The position numbers and the translations under genes were made by a program. From Purshia tridentata (taxonomy: Eukaryota; Streptophyta; Magnoliopsida; Rosales; Rosaceae): 64,000 bases of DNA. Shown here piece by piece: positions 13,523 to 24,877 of this stretch; the first letter of the stretch is position 1, and the number at the start of each line of letters is the position of its first letter. Under the pieces are notes generated by a model. That model was not told where the DNA came from and did no database searches. It saw nothing but the letters and a program-made list of their open reading frames with translations. The DNA is taken from NCBI GenBank assembly GCA_003254885.1, contig QANT01007525.1, forward strand, positions 116,258-180,257, given 5' to 3'.

Positions 13523-16262
13523 TCAGCAGGTGACAGATTCCTTTGGCTCGCTTTGTTTCCTCTTCTTCTCACTTTTGAGCTGTGATTTATTTGAAGCTTG
13601 GTCAGCCTTAGAGACAATTTTAGAGACTGTAAACCCAGAAACTTCAAAAATGTTTGATCTATGAGGAAGCAATGAATTGCGAAGAACAACATCGATACCA
13701 TCATAGGTCCAGACACTCAAAACTGCCTCTCCTTTAAGTCCAAGAGCAAACCAACCAAGCCCTGCAGCAGCAATGTCTACCGCACTTGAATCCCAACTGT
13801 TTCCACTGACACGAAACTCCCTTCTCACCCACTGTCCAAGCTCCTTAACTCTATTCTCTCCAATAGGTGGCTGAAGCAAGGGAAAGTTCATTTCAGCATA
13901 AAACTTACATATACATACAACTATATACTGCATTTTCCCAAACATGTAAATTATAGGCATATTTTTTGTTTTAGCCTCATACCTAAAATATGGAGCTACA
14001 AGCATCATATCAGGGCACTAAATCATATGTAGAACAGTTAGGGAACCTCAACAAATTTGTGTTAACAACGCAGATGTCTAGGAAAATATTTTGATTTTGA
14101 GAAAACTCATTTTCTTCAGGAAAAAAAAATGCCATTTGTATTCAAAAATTAAGAAAAACAATGAAAAACTAATCTAAATCACCGAAAGACCTATTATACT
14201 AACACAGACTGGGACCTTTTATAATACAGTGATTATTACACTAGAAAACCAATGGTAACGTGTTGAAGATGAATATAACTAATGAATAATGATCTAGAAA
14301 ACCAAGGATTTGCAGAACCATCACTCATCAACTAGTGATAAACATACTTGTAATTGACGACCAAAATGTTCCTCTATCATTGTGCATGCATTTTCTGTTT
14401 TCCCCATGTGCAATGGAAGATAAGGAGATGCCCATGCCGTAATATAAACAGAGTCTACAGATGATTCTTCTATATCCAGCCTCATAAGCCCAGCAATATG
14501 AACTGAATAACCATCCTGTAACAACCAAAGGACAAAAGATATGAGGCATGATAACCAAAATTTGCAACAAAAGATATCCTGGAGTGATCTATGCATTAGA
14601 AGAGAATCCAAAATTAGCATAAGGCAATTACTTATTCAAGGGTAAATTAACTTCCAAAACCGTTAAGTGATCAATTTTCTAGCAAGAACACACAAGCACA
14701 CACATAATCAGTAAATGAACTTCTGAAAATCAATAGAAAAACCCTTCATTCTTTGATCAATGGATTTTCCATGCAAAATAGACATTGGCACTCTTATCAT
14801 ATTTTTGAGATGGCTCCAACTGTTTTGAACTTAAGATGATTCATGTGTGCAAAGTAAAAAAAAAAAAAAAAAAAACAAAGGTTGGAATGGTATAGTTTTA
14901 AAAAAGCAATATCATACGAAAAAATCAATGTGTACTTTCCTACTTCACCTTAATAAAATTTGATCGAGCACTCTATCAAAGAATATCAACAAATTTTTAC
15001 ACTCAACAACACTGCCCCTAAGGTAGTTAATGCTCAAGTAAGCTAACCTTGATCCTATACGTCCTCGGTTTCAATTCCTTGCTAATGTTTACAAGACTCT
15101 GTTCTTCTCTCGTCAACCTAGTAGTAATCTGATGAGGATTCAAAAGCCCTGGCGTATCAAACAACTTGGTATTACCAGGAAGAACACCTTCCACTCTAAC
15201 AATGCCCAATGTTGTTCCAGGCACAGGCGCTTCTGTCAGATGCGTGATCTTCCCTCCAACATGCTTCCCTATAGCATTTATCAACGTGCTCTTCCCTGCG
15301 TTCTGTGCTCCTATTGCCCACACATTCCCTCTCGACCCCGCCAAGCTAACAACATCATCAACAAGATTCTTCAACCCCCAATCCCTCACTGCACTCACCA
15401 AATGCACACTAGTTATCTTATTTGCTCCGCCCTCCCTTGCTCTTGTCCTAACCCAATGCTCTAACCTTGTTGGCGACAATGAGCTCGGCAAAAGATCAAT
15501 CTTTGTCACCACAAGCACAACTCTTGGCACGTTCCCTGACTTCCCCTGTTTCCATGCTGTATAATGTTCCTCAATTGTCTCTGAAACCAACTTAGCCACC
15601 TTTTTCGGGAACGACCCATCAAAGTCTGCCGCGTCCACCACGATTAGCGCCACTGACCGGGTCCCAGTCGTCAAAGCCAACTTCCTCCCAACTGTATGAT
15701 CAAAATCGAAATCCGGCAGCAAATTCTCCACCGTTGGATCCTTCACTTTTCCGTAGTGCCTCAAAGAGTGACACCGTGCACAAACCACTGGCTTCTCAGG
15801 CCTGAGTTCAACCAAATTGAAGTCAGAACTCAAGTTTTCTGGTTCGATTATGAGACCCCTTTTGAGTAAATCGTTGAACTCTGGCTCTTGTGCTACTGCT
15901 TCGAGATGGTTACCCAAATGATAAGTTCTGGGATCCTTTTTGGAGGGTCTGAGGAAGAAGCCAGGGTGTTTAGGGTCGGAGTTCTGCATGTGAACCCCAC
16001 AACCGGGGCAGACGTGGAGAGATTGGGCAGTGACTTCATCGTAATTTCCTTCACGGTTCAAGGGCAATGATTGAGATGAACAAAAGGGTTTGAAGAAAAT
16101 GGCTGAGAATGGTAAAGAATGAAAATTGGTTTGGAGATGGGGTTTTGGTATTGAAGTGAAATGTGAACGTAGGGTTTCGGTTCTGAACGATTGGGCAACG
16201 ATAGATAGAAGAAGGAAGGGTTTTAGCTTTGAGAGAGAGTGGTTTCGAGCTATCGATAGCAT
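13523..16262 (-). CDS. Organellar YqeH-type circularly permuted GTPase, BPG2-like
   Basis: Three minus-strand exons, 16262-15048, 14515-14348 and 13870-13523, encode 576 residues. The first ATG of the frame is at 16262 (MLSIARNHSLSKLKP), opening a basic, Ser-rich organelle-targeting region. Next comes a zinc finger (CPGCGVHMQ ... CARCHSLRHYG). GTPase motifs then run in the permuted order G4 (TKIDLL), G5 (SAVRDWG), G1 (GAQNAGKST), G3 (DTPGL), the hallmark of the YqeH/NOA1/BPG2 family, whose members act in chloroplast ribosome assembly. The C-terminal part lies in exons 2-3 and ends in a Lys-rich tail (SEKKRKQSEPKESVTC). Intron 1 contains a poly-A/T tract near 14857-14875. BPG2-like (At4g10620 type) is more likely than NOA1 because of the extended N-terminal zinc finger; the exact ortholog is uncertain. 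Confidence 0.9.
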
Positions 16263-16702
16263 TTTGTTGTTTTTGGGATCCAAAAGTAGAAAGAGGGTTT
16301 AGGGTTTAGCAGAGGAGGTAACGCCCTATTTGTGCAAGGGTGGTGGGTTTTGGACTTCGGTCTCCGAAAACGACACCGTCGCAAGATCAAGAATAAAATT
16401 TTTTTATTTGTCAAGTAAATATATATACCTTAGACCACGAGTCAAGTTACTCAAAGCTTCTTTTCTGACGTAATCATGATTGATAAATGATAAGTAAGTT
16501 TTGAATGCAAATATACATTGACTCGGTTACAACTCAACTGAATGCAGTCCCTCCCTTATATGAATCAAAGGGGTAACTTTCTGGATTCTGGTACATGAAG
16601 CAGCTCTTATTATTAGCACTCTTATAAGTTAGAAGCTGAATATTGAGCTGACCCTGGTTTCTTGGAGACAATTGGGTTCATTTGCATCCTATTATAAGCA
16701 CC
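16263..16702. other. Upstream region of the GTPase gene
   Basis: Leader and promoter sequence of the minus-strand GTPase gene, then AT-rich spacer. Nothing else is recognised. Confidence 0.5.
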
Positions 16703-17438
16703 ATTACCTTAGAAAACCACACATGATCAACGAGTGTGATTTCGATAATTTCGACGAAATTTCACCGAAATTATCGTTTTTTCTACGGTCCAAAACGAAA
16801 CTCACATTCCATCAAATTTTCGTTAATATTTCGCTAATTTCGCCAAAATTTCGGTAACAAGTTACACTAAATTTGGGAAAATTTCGCGAAATTTCGGAGA
16901 AATTTTCCAGAAATGAAAAAAAAAATTTTGGCAACACAAAACCAACTGAAGAAGAAATGAAGAACAACTGAGATGTAATAGAGAGAGGGGAGAGATGCAA
17001 GACAGAGAGAGGGGGGAGAGAGAGAGAGAGAAGAGAGGAGAGAGAGAGGAAAAAAAAACCTGCAAGCGGCGGCTACTGTGAACATGATCCATAGTAAAAA
17101 ACAGTCCTTATTACCTTAGAAAACCACACATGATCAACGAGTGTAATTTTGATAATTTCGGCGAAATTTCAATAACAAGTTACACTGAATTTGGGAAAAT
17201 TTTACGAAATTTTTGTCGAAATTTCGGCGAAATTTTCCAGAAATGAAAAAAAAAAATTTTGGCAACACAAAACCAACTGAAGAAGAAATGAAGAACGACT
17301 GAGATGTAATAGAGAGAGGGGAGAGATGCAAGACAGAGAGAGGGGGGAGAGAGAGAGAGAAGAGAGGAGAGAGAGAGAGGAAAAAAAACCTGCAAGCGGC
17401 GGCTGCTGTGAACATGATCCATAGTAAAAAACAGTCCT
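16703..17438. repeat. Two tandem copies of a 0.33-0.41 kb repeat rich in AAATTTCG
   Basis: Copy 1 (16703-17109) and copy 2 (17110-17438) both start ATTACCTTAGAAAACCACAC and end with CAAGCGGCGGCT, ATGATCCATAG and AAAAACAGTCCT. Each holds a run of CGAAATTTCG-like half-palindromes, a block matching GGCAACACAAAACCAACTG, and a GA-rich microsatellite. Copy 2 lacks about 80 bp of the AAATTTCG part. Probably a duplicated transposon remnant. It lies just downstream of the SINAT gene. Confidence 0.85.
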
Positions 17439-17589
17439 AAAATAATCTAATCAATCGAAAGCCATCTTAATTTTAACAAGCAACAAAATATCCAGCCTTT
17501 TACATAGACCACCTGAATTTCCTTCCAACCTTTTATTTTTTCATGGCAAAAAGTTACAATATCTTTGAACAAGTATCTAGTTGTATATC

Positions 17590-19351
17590 TCAGTGTTCTT
17601 TCCATATACGTCCAGCAACTTTCAGCTTCAGCTCCTGCCTATTACCGCCTGAGAAGAAGAGTGCTAAGTTCCTCTGAATGATTAGTCCATCTTGACTGTC
17701 ACGAACTTTTTTGTGGCTATCACGGATACTCCTAGGAATTCCTTGCCACGTTAGCTTTCTGCCACTGCCCCCAACTTCAAGACTATAACTGAATTGCTTG
17801 GCCTCATCATCGTCGCCCATGAACCTTAGGAAGGCCATGTAAACAGGTGCTGCACCGATATGGAAAGCCTCAAAATGCAAGCAGAACTGATGGCCAAAAC
17901 AGTTAAAAATCTGCACTACATTCAAAAATCACAAGTTCGGTTTGAATACATTGGTAGAGGTTTAACTGAACCAAATACAAGAAGACCGGTTTCATTTTTT
18001 GATTATGTGAAGAAGCTAAGCAAGCACCAAAAACATGTTTTAATTAGTCCTCTTCTGGATTAAGAAAGAGTAAAATTACAAATTAAACTGAGAGAGAGAG
18101 AGAGAGAGACTTACGGTCAACATCCATGTAGCATTTTCAACTTCTTGGGGATTGGATTTTACATATCGATGGTTGAAAGAGCACCCATCATGCATGTCAA
18201 CCTTGTGATCATTTTTAAGATGCATCATAAGGAGTTGGATATCTCCAGTGACGGAACATTCAGCTCCAGCATAAGGACAATTGTATGGCCGATATTTACA
18301 GTATTTCTCATGCTTTAACTTGCTGTAGTATGGGAATATGTCTTGGCAACCATAAATTTGGTTTCTACAAGGAAGATCCAGAGACTCTGCTACTTTCTCC
18401 AATGCCAAGCACCTTATATTTCCAAGCTCATTGCGACAAGTGGGGCAACAGTTGTGTACTCTAGTCTTACAGCTCGAGCATAGAGTATGACCATTTGGAC
18501 ACTATGATATAGACTTCAATAAGTTCTCAGTAGGATAAATTAAATCTTATTACAGCTATCTTAAAACCTAAGTGCATGTAATGCAATCAAGAGATCAAGC
18601 AATTTTTGTCAATGCATATGATTGGAAAAATTAAATTTAGGCTCTCCAGGTATCAATACAAAGCAAGCAGCGCCATGACTTTTGTTAGGATTTTATACTA
18701 GACAAGAGCTAACATTCCTGCAGTATATAACTATATAGAAGACAGGATGATGTGTGTTTTAATCATTGGGTTAAATAGTCTGCGATGGTATTTCTCAAGT
18801 TATTGTTCACATGGGATAAGTAAGCATACCTTAAGAAATCCAATTCTGGAGCACAAGATTTTCTAATAGATCAGTCAGCTTCTTATTAATTTATTTATTC
18901 AGTTCCGTATCAGGAAAAAGAAGAAAGTTTACATAGATTAGTCAACTTTTTGAATATTTTCTAAGTTGAATTTTATTTTTGTGCAGTATAATGAGTTTTA
19001 AATTTCATGTAACTTTGTCAACTAAGAGATGCTTCTAAGCCTATTAGCGTCAATTGCCTGATTTTCTTATGTTGAAGTATCAATATTCATAAAAGAAAAA
19101 ATGAATGCTCCATGATTGTGTAACTTTACCTGGTGAATTGGAGGACACATTAAATTCATGCAAACAGGACACTCGAGTAGGTCATGCACATTATTATTAT
19201 TTGATGGCATTCCTGGATTTCCAATCAAACCAATGGCAGCTTTGCTGAATGGGGAAGTCCTTAGATCAGCATTGGAAGTTCCTACATCAGAATCAGCAAA
19301 TGCCATGCGAGACTCAACTACATCATCCCAGAAGCGACCTCCAGGAGACAT
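17590..19351 (-). CDS. SINA-type RING E3 ubiquitin-protein ligase (SINAT2-like)
   Basis: Three minus-strand exons, 19351-19130, 18501-18115 and 17910-17590, encode 309 residues. The start MSPGGRFWDDVVES is the first ATG of the frame. The RING finger spans the first splice junction (CPVCMNLMCPPIHQ, then CPNGHTLCSSCKTRVHNCC, CPTC). The SIAH-type zinc finger (CRNQIYGC ... HEKYCKYRPYNCPYAG) and the TRAF-like substrate/dimer domain follow, ending KVAGRIWKEH. Family members mark autophagy and hormone-signalling proteins for degradation. A GA/CT repeat begins within bases of the intron 2 donor. A leader intron is likely: a donor near 20476 and an acceptor near 19376 would place a 5' UTR exon at about 20480-20850. 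Confidence 0.95.
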
Positions 19352-21949
19352 GTTTTCTTCCTCAGATATCAATGCTGGTACTCCAAGTTGGGATCAATGT
19401 CATAGCCTATACCCCAATTGTGTAACTTTCCTCAAATGCCAATTTAATTACCCTGTCACCCACCATTAGAAGCTTTTAACAAAACTGTCATAAGTAGTTG
19501 ATGCCATGAAAATCATAAAAGGCATAATACAAAGATGCCAATCTACAGTTCCAAGCAAGGCATCTAATCACATTGAAGTCCCACTTTGGACGAGTAAATT
19601 TTTTTGTCCTCACTGAGCGTTTGGATGAGAGAGTTTGAGGTGGAGTTTGGGGTTATAAAACAATTTAAAAACCATAATACTAAAGTATCTTGCTTGGAAA
19701 CTTGAGAATGGATTTGTGAATTCTCAAAGAAAACTGGGACTTCATCTTAAAGTGGTCCTATCAGAACTATAAAGAGAAATAATTGGTGAAAAGGTAGTAT
19801 ACCCTTGTGTAAAGGTCTCAGAGGAAGACAAAAAAAAATGCCTAATTTGCGTGTGAAGAAAAGTGGAAGAACAATTCTCTCAGACCTGTAAATTAGAAAC
19901 TTCGTAGAAGAGTAAAAGTAGTTGTCCTTATTTTCTAAGCTATGAAGCCTACAAAAGTATAAAGCAATCTTCTCTCGCATGATTAGGAAGGTAAAATTTT
20001 CAAACTAAACAACTTCTAAAAAGATACATATACTATTACTATCTCAGCAAGAAGTTCACTGATTAGACAACAAGAGAAAAAATTTCCAGATAACAAAAAT
20101 TGTTGTGCTTTGGAAATCTTCAACAACTACATCACAACAGCAATGCACAGGGAAGAACACCGCAAAAATAAATGACAAAATGACTATATCCAAGTAAAAT
20201 ATAACAAAGTGGAAAATTCAGAAGCAAATCTAGCGTATGAAAAATACATGCCGAACTGCTTTCATTTTTCGTGGCATTCTGCAGATTATTATCACAGAAT
20301 AAAGCAAACTTGAAGAAACGGAAGTTGAGTAGTACAAAGTGAAACAGCATACAACAAACAAGCAGAATTCTAGAGCAGTAAAAGAAAGCCCAATTCATGT
20401 ATCCAACCAAAATTACACTCTCAGTTAAACATGTAGATAAAAAGAAAAAAATGAGAACAGATAGATAAAATCTTACCAAGAACTGTAAAACCCAGATGGG
20501 ATTTTGAGCCCAAGCACGTTGTCGGCCAAAACCAGTGGCAGGAAAAAGAGAACAAGGGCCGCCAAATGGAACAAGAACTGCAATGCCCAGATGAGGCTCT
20601 GAGTCAAAATGCTTGAATATTCAACTTTAACCCACCCCCACCTTCCAATAATTGCATCCTTTTTTTTAAAAAAGTTTCTGAAAAAAAANAAAAAAAAAAA
20701 AAAAAGGAAGAAAGACAAGCAGAAGCAGGTGTTGAGGTGGAGAAGAGTCCGTGAAAGCTGGCCCGGATTAAGCGTGTCTTAGATTGATTTGGGGATGGCA
20801 AAGCAGAGCAAAGCCAAATTCCAACTTCCAAGAGTCAAAGTCTCTCAAAGATTTTCTTTAGATTTTGATTGATTGCCTTCCATTCCATGCACAGAGTGTA
20901 AAACAATGAGGTGTACAATTATTTATTTAGACGTGCGCTTGTTTGGTGTGACAATGTCTCTGTGCGTCCTCTTAACACCTAGCACACTTGGGTCAATATT
21001 TTACAGTATTTCATGGGCTGGAGTTTTCACATTTATGTAAAATAATGTAGAATCCATTGATTAATGGGTCTGTGTTGTCGTCTTTAATAGTGGCTCAGTG
21101 TTAGCCTTTTTGGAGGCTTCTTTCTGTGTTTACCATTGTTGCCCCCATTGGCATTTGGCGTTGGGAAGGTGACATTTCCCGCACGCAACGTTTTGAATAT
21201 TTCAAACCAACCAAAACCAAACCAGTTTCCTGGCAATCGGGCCGTTAAAAGTTGAAAAGTTTTCGAACCCAACCCAGTGGTATGGTCAGGTGGAGTCCAT
21301 GGGACTTTGGGTGTACGCTCGTTGCTTATTGGTTCTTGTTTTAGAAAGTCAAATCAAAATCAGCCAAGTCACTACTAGATCCAAAGCAAGCCCAACTAGT
21401 TTCCTACTTTCCTTATGGGTCTCGCCGAATTCATGTGTACTTGAGCTTATGTGATTATAAATCCTTGTAAAGCCCATGTGGTCATGGTTGGCCGAATCCA
21501 AGGAAGATTTTGATTTTGATTTTGATTTTCTTTCTTTTTTCAGTAATATTAATATTTGTTTAGAAATGTAAGAGATTAAAAAAGAGGAATTCCAATAGAG
21601 AATTGAATAGCAATAAGCAAGAATCACTTAATTTGATGCATCATTAGTTATTTTTAATAATACAAAATTTGAAATATTAAAAAGAAATTCACTTAACAGC
21701 CGGTAATCTTGAATTACACCAAGTCTGAAATTTACTTTTAGAAGTTAGTGCGCATTAATATATAAATATATCCTATACGTATATGTTTCTATGTGCATAT
21801 TGTAGCTACTACTGCTAGCTACATATGCATGTATATATAATAATAATATATCATGTAGTATGTCTCTCATTGGGGGTCTTAAATCCTAATCCTCTGCAAA
21901 GGACCAGTTGCCAGTACTTGCGATCGATATTGGAAGGCTAGCTAAGTAG
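19352..21949. other. SINAT 5' leader region and intergenic DNA
   Basis: Contains the presumed 1.1-kb leader intron and 5' UTR exon of the SINAT gene. A homopolymer A tract at 20681-20705 has one undetermined base (n at 20689). From about 20880 to 21949 it is AT-rich spacer with no recognised exon. Confidence 0.55.
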
Positions 21950-23076
21950 TGTTGATGTAAAAATTTGCTCAGACCTTTGCACACAACTTAAGTGAGGGTT
22001 TTTGCTGACGTGGCGAGTTGAACGGCTGAGTGGATGATCCGAGCGCGTCAACTAGCTGATTTTGAACCTCTTCCTGCAAGATGGTCAGAAAAAGCATTGG
22101 TGTGGTATCAGCCGAAGGTACTCTGATGGCAAAGTCAGAGGAGTGCAAGGGAAGAAGATGCAAGTGTTAATGATGAATACAGCAAGAACTTGGGAGGAAG
22201 ATGAAGGAAAAAAGGTAAAAAGTGTCTGGGTTCTTTTCTTCAGAGCTTGGGCTTGTATTTTTTCAGAAATGTATGTCCCCTTACCCTGAAGCTACACTCT
22301 TATTTATAGGCAAAGGGTATGGGATATTTTCTACTAGTTTGTACGTATGATCATGGCTGATTATAGGTTTTAGAGGCTATGTTTGAAAACAGGCTGGATG
22401 ACTGACAGATTTCCCATTTAATGCAAGAGGAATGGCTACCAAATAGCTGGAAGTCGCATGCATTAAATGGAAAGCAAAGCAAAGTGAATAAGCCATAAAT
22501 GCAAAGTATAAAGGTACCTTCGGGGTGTCAGGAGCAATAACTGCTCCTAAGGGTTGTGTTCGGCTTGGAATGGTATGAGTCGAGGATGGCCAATCCGATC
22601 CGAGTGAGGCTTCCAAAAGTAGTCGACCTGCATGGGCGTCTGGTTCCTCCGGAGAGTGCTCGGCTCAGAAGAGATAGAAGCTTCCGATCCAAACACATAG
22701 AGGGTAGGACCATTGCCAGAAAATCGTCAATTGAGGAAGAACACTTTGGACGGTCAATGCCCGGCTCCAAATAGGAGTTTCGATCCGAACGTTGGTTACT
22801 TGTGGATTAGAACTCGTCCAAATGTTGTCGGTCAACTAGTTCGGCTCGGACCGAGCAATAGAGTCCGATCCGGAATAGTCTTTTGGGTTGACCGCTGATT
22901 GGGGTTGTGAGGTTGAGCTCGGATGCAAACCCCCACGTGACCGGAGGATGTAGACCATTGACTTTGGAGGGGGAGCTATCCCCAAACAAGTAGCTACCTA
23001 AATTGCTCATTATCATTGTAGTCTTTGTGAAGTGTATTATATTCCAGAGGATATTCTTCGAAATCAATGTTCAACA
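21950..23076. mobile_element. Probable solo LTR of an LTR retrotransposon
   Basis: The block starts TGTTGATG and ends GTTCAACA, giving LTR-like TG...CA ends with a 6-bp terminal inverted repeat (TGTTGA/TCAACA). Its GC content is clearly higher than the AT-rich flanks. It contains the phrase GTACTCTGATGGCAAAGTCAG, typical of plant LTRs, and a TATTTATAGG promoter-like site near 22301. No gag-pol frame lies beside it. The 5-bp flanks (AGTAG and ATCCA) do not match, so the insertion is old or its borders are slightly off. Confidence 0.55.
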
Positions 23077-24323
23077 ATCCATATTTACCTCTGCATGATA
23101 TAAACAATTTAATTAATTAGGGTTTTGTTTTGTATAGTGATGGATTGACAATTTCGTATGCATACTATTACTGTGTAATATTTATATATAACAAAGTCAC
23201 GAGTCAGCTTGAATGCGCGTGGTCAAATAATAATAATCAGCCTTAACAAGCTGCCCTTGGGATATAAGTCAATGTGGTGGCCGCGGCTATTAATATTATT
23301 GCTAGGTACTTCTTGAAACATATACAACGCGATCAAGTAAATACTACGTACGAATCAATCGATCGAGATGATGAAGATGATGATAATGATGATGGCCTAT
23401 TTTGTGCTTGTTTACGAGGCTTTTGCTGATTTTATCCAAGGATTAACTCTGGAATCCGTTTATGAGGTCCTTTTTGGTGCTTATGGATTTCAGGTGGCCT
23501 GTTATGTGTCTTCTCAGGTTCTTTGTTATTTTATCATTTCCTCTCCAGCCCATATCGCCTCCAGGAACAACTGGCCTAAATGGCCTTTTATGCTACTCTC
23601 AAACTTATTCTGGATTCCATCTCTTCTCAATTATATATAGACTATGAATATTCTTGGCCTATATATCTTAGTGTACGTCATTGTGTTAATTCAGTATTTT
23701 AGTTTGTTTCTGTTTGTTTTGGCTTAAGCCCACCTTTGTACCCCAAGAAGAAAAGAAAAGAAAATTGTTTATTTGTTTATCGTTAATTTGGAGTATATAT
23801 GATCAATGAACAACTGTATAAGATTAATTGATGGGAGCTAGATCTCGATCAACTAGCTTATTAATTAGTTGTTAATGTACGTTTTGGCGTAGGGTGACCC
23901 AAGCATTAGGCAATAAGGCAATTAATTGCCCAAGTCATGCATAAATGGTGGAGACTCGAGACACGAGTAAAGATTACTGCTTCAACTACATAACCCAATT
24001 TCTAATTGAAGTCTTTAATTGTTTTGTATTAATTTTATTGCTCATCAATTTCTTTCATTTAAATACTCGATACCTGTTAATTAGATGTGTTCAAAAACGA
24101 AGTGTGCGCATATGCGATAGGAATTCAAGAAAGCTAAATACGTATTAGATGAGGATGGGTTGATTGGGTACTGGAATAATATACGTACATCTTAGAGAAT
24201 GTGCAATTGATACAAGTCCTAAATACGTACGTAATATATTAATTAATGAAAGAATGAAGTATAGTGTATATTATATATTATGAATATATGCTTCATAAAA
24301 AGAATGATCGAGAACATATATGA
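23077..24323. other. Intergenic DNA
   Basis: AT-rich. A 90-codon open frame at 23368-23640 (+) starts in an ATGATG repeat and has no recognisable similarity; I do not call it a gene. Confidence 0.5.
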
Positions 24324-24599
24324 TCATGATGAATCATCTATAGCAGTTGAGGACATAGAAGAAGCAGCAGCAGCAGTTGGTAAGTCAGAGTTTGCAGCGA
24401 AAATATGGTTAATGGTGGTGGCAGAAGGAGCAGGTCTAAAGCTGCCAAATGACTTTAATTTATTGTTGGTGGAGGAGAAGAGATTGGATGAACTTGAAAG
24501 GATCACATAAACCAAAGCTTGAACCACCGCAAACATTGCCACCTTCAATATTGTGTAATTATCTGCCAACACCAACGAGGTCATCATCTCTACTGCCAT
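24324..24599 (-). CDS. Small single-exon predicted membrane protein, 91 aa, function unknown
   Basis: An intronless frame from an ATG at 24599. Residues about 15-35 form one hydrophobic segment (ILKVAMFAVVQALVYVILSS), followed by a Ser/Asn stretch with a basic patch (NNKLKSFGSFRP) and an Ala/Ser-rich tail. A strong TATA tract lies about 265 bp upstream, which would give a leader of about 235 bp. The leader carries a direct duplication. Its layout resembles small plant-specific membrane proteins of unknown role. I do not recognise a named family. Confidence 0.5.
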   Translation of the reverse strand: MAVEMMTSLVLADNYTILKVAMFAVVQALVYVILSSSSNLFSSTNNKLKSFGSFRPAPSATTINHIFAANSDLPTAAAASSMSSTAIDDSS

Positions 24600-24631
24600 A
24601 TTCCTTTTGATCTAAGTTCGATCCAGATGAA

Positions 24632-24807
24632 GTTGCAGCTAGCAAGCTATATATACCTTGAGAATTAAGGAATTAAGCTGGTTAATTAATTACAATTTGC
24701 AGAGCGATAAATATTGTTAATAATTTGTAAGAATATAAGTTGCAGCTAGCAAGCTATATATACCTTGAGAAGAGCGATAAATATTGTTAATAATTTGTAA
24801 GAATAGA
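24632..24807. repeat. Direct duplication in the leader of the small membrane-protein gene
   Basis: AGTTGCAGCTAGCAAGCTAT followed by ATATACCTTGAGA occurs at 24632 and about 24738. AGAGCGATAAATATTG with its downstream text occurs at 24702 and about 24772. The second copy lacks a 37-bp AT-rich piece found in the first. Confidence 0.85.
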
Positions 24808-24864
24808 TAAAGAGATGAGATGATGAAGTAATTGAGTATGAAGCAGAGTTGGGGAATCCTTTGT

Positions 24865-24877
24865 TATATATATATAG
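24865..24877 (-). promoter_or_regulatory. Putative TATA box
   Basis: On the minus strand this reads TCTATATATATATAA, about 265 bp upstream of the ATG at 24599. Confidence 0.4.

Noticed and set aside
15132-15564. Plus-strand open frames of 110-132 codons opposite the GTPase gene
   Set aside because: Antisense shadows of the long GTPase exon.
20681-20705. Undetermined base (n) in a poly-A run
   Set aside because: A sequencing or assembly ambiguity in a homopolymer, in a non-coding leader region.
22062-22289. Plus-strand open frame in the GC-rich block
   Set aside because: It falls inside the probable solo LTR, which is non-coding. The residues match no gag or pol motif.
23368-23640. 90-codon plus-strand open frame starting in an ATGATG repeat
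   Set aside because: No recognisable family, no intron structure, low-complexity start, and no clear promoter.
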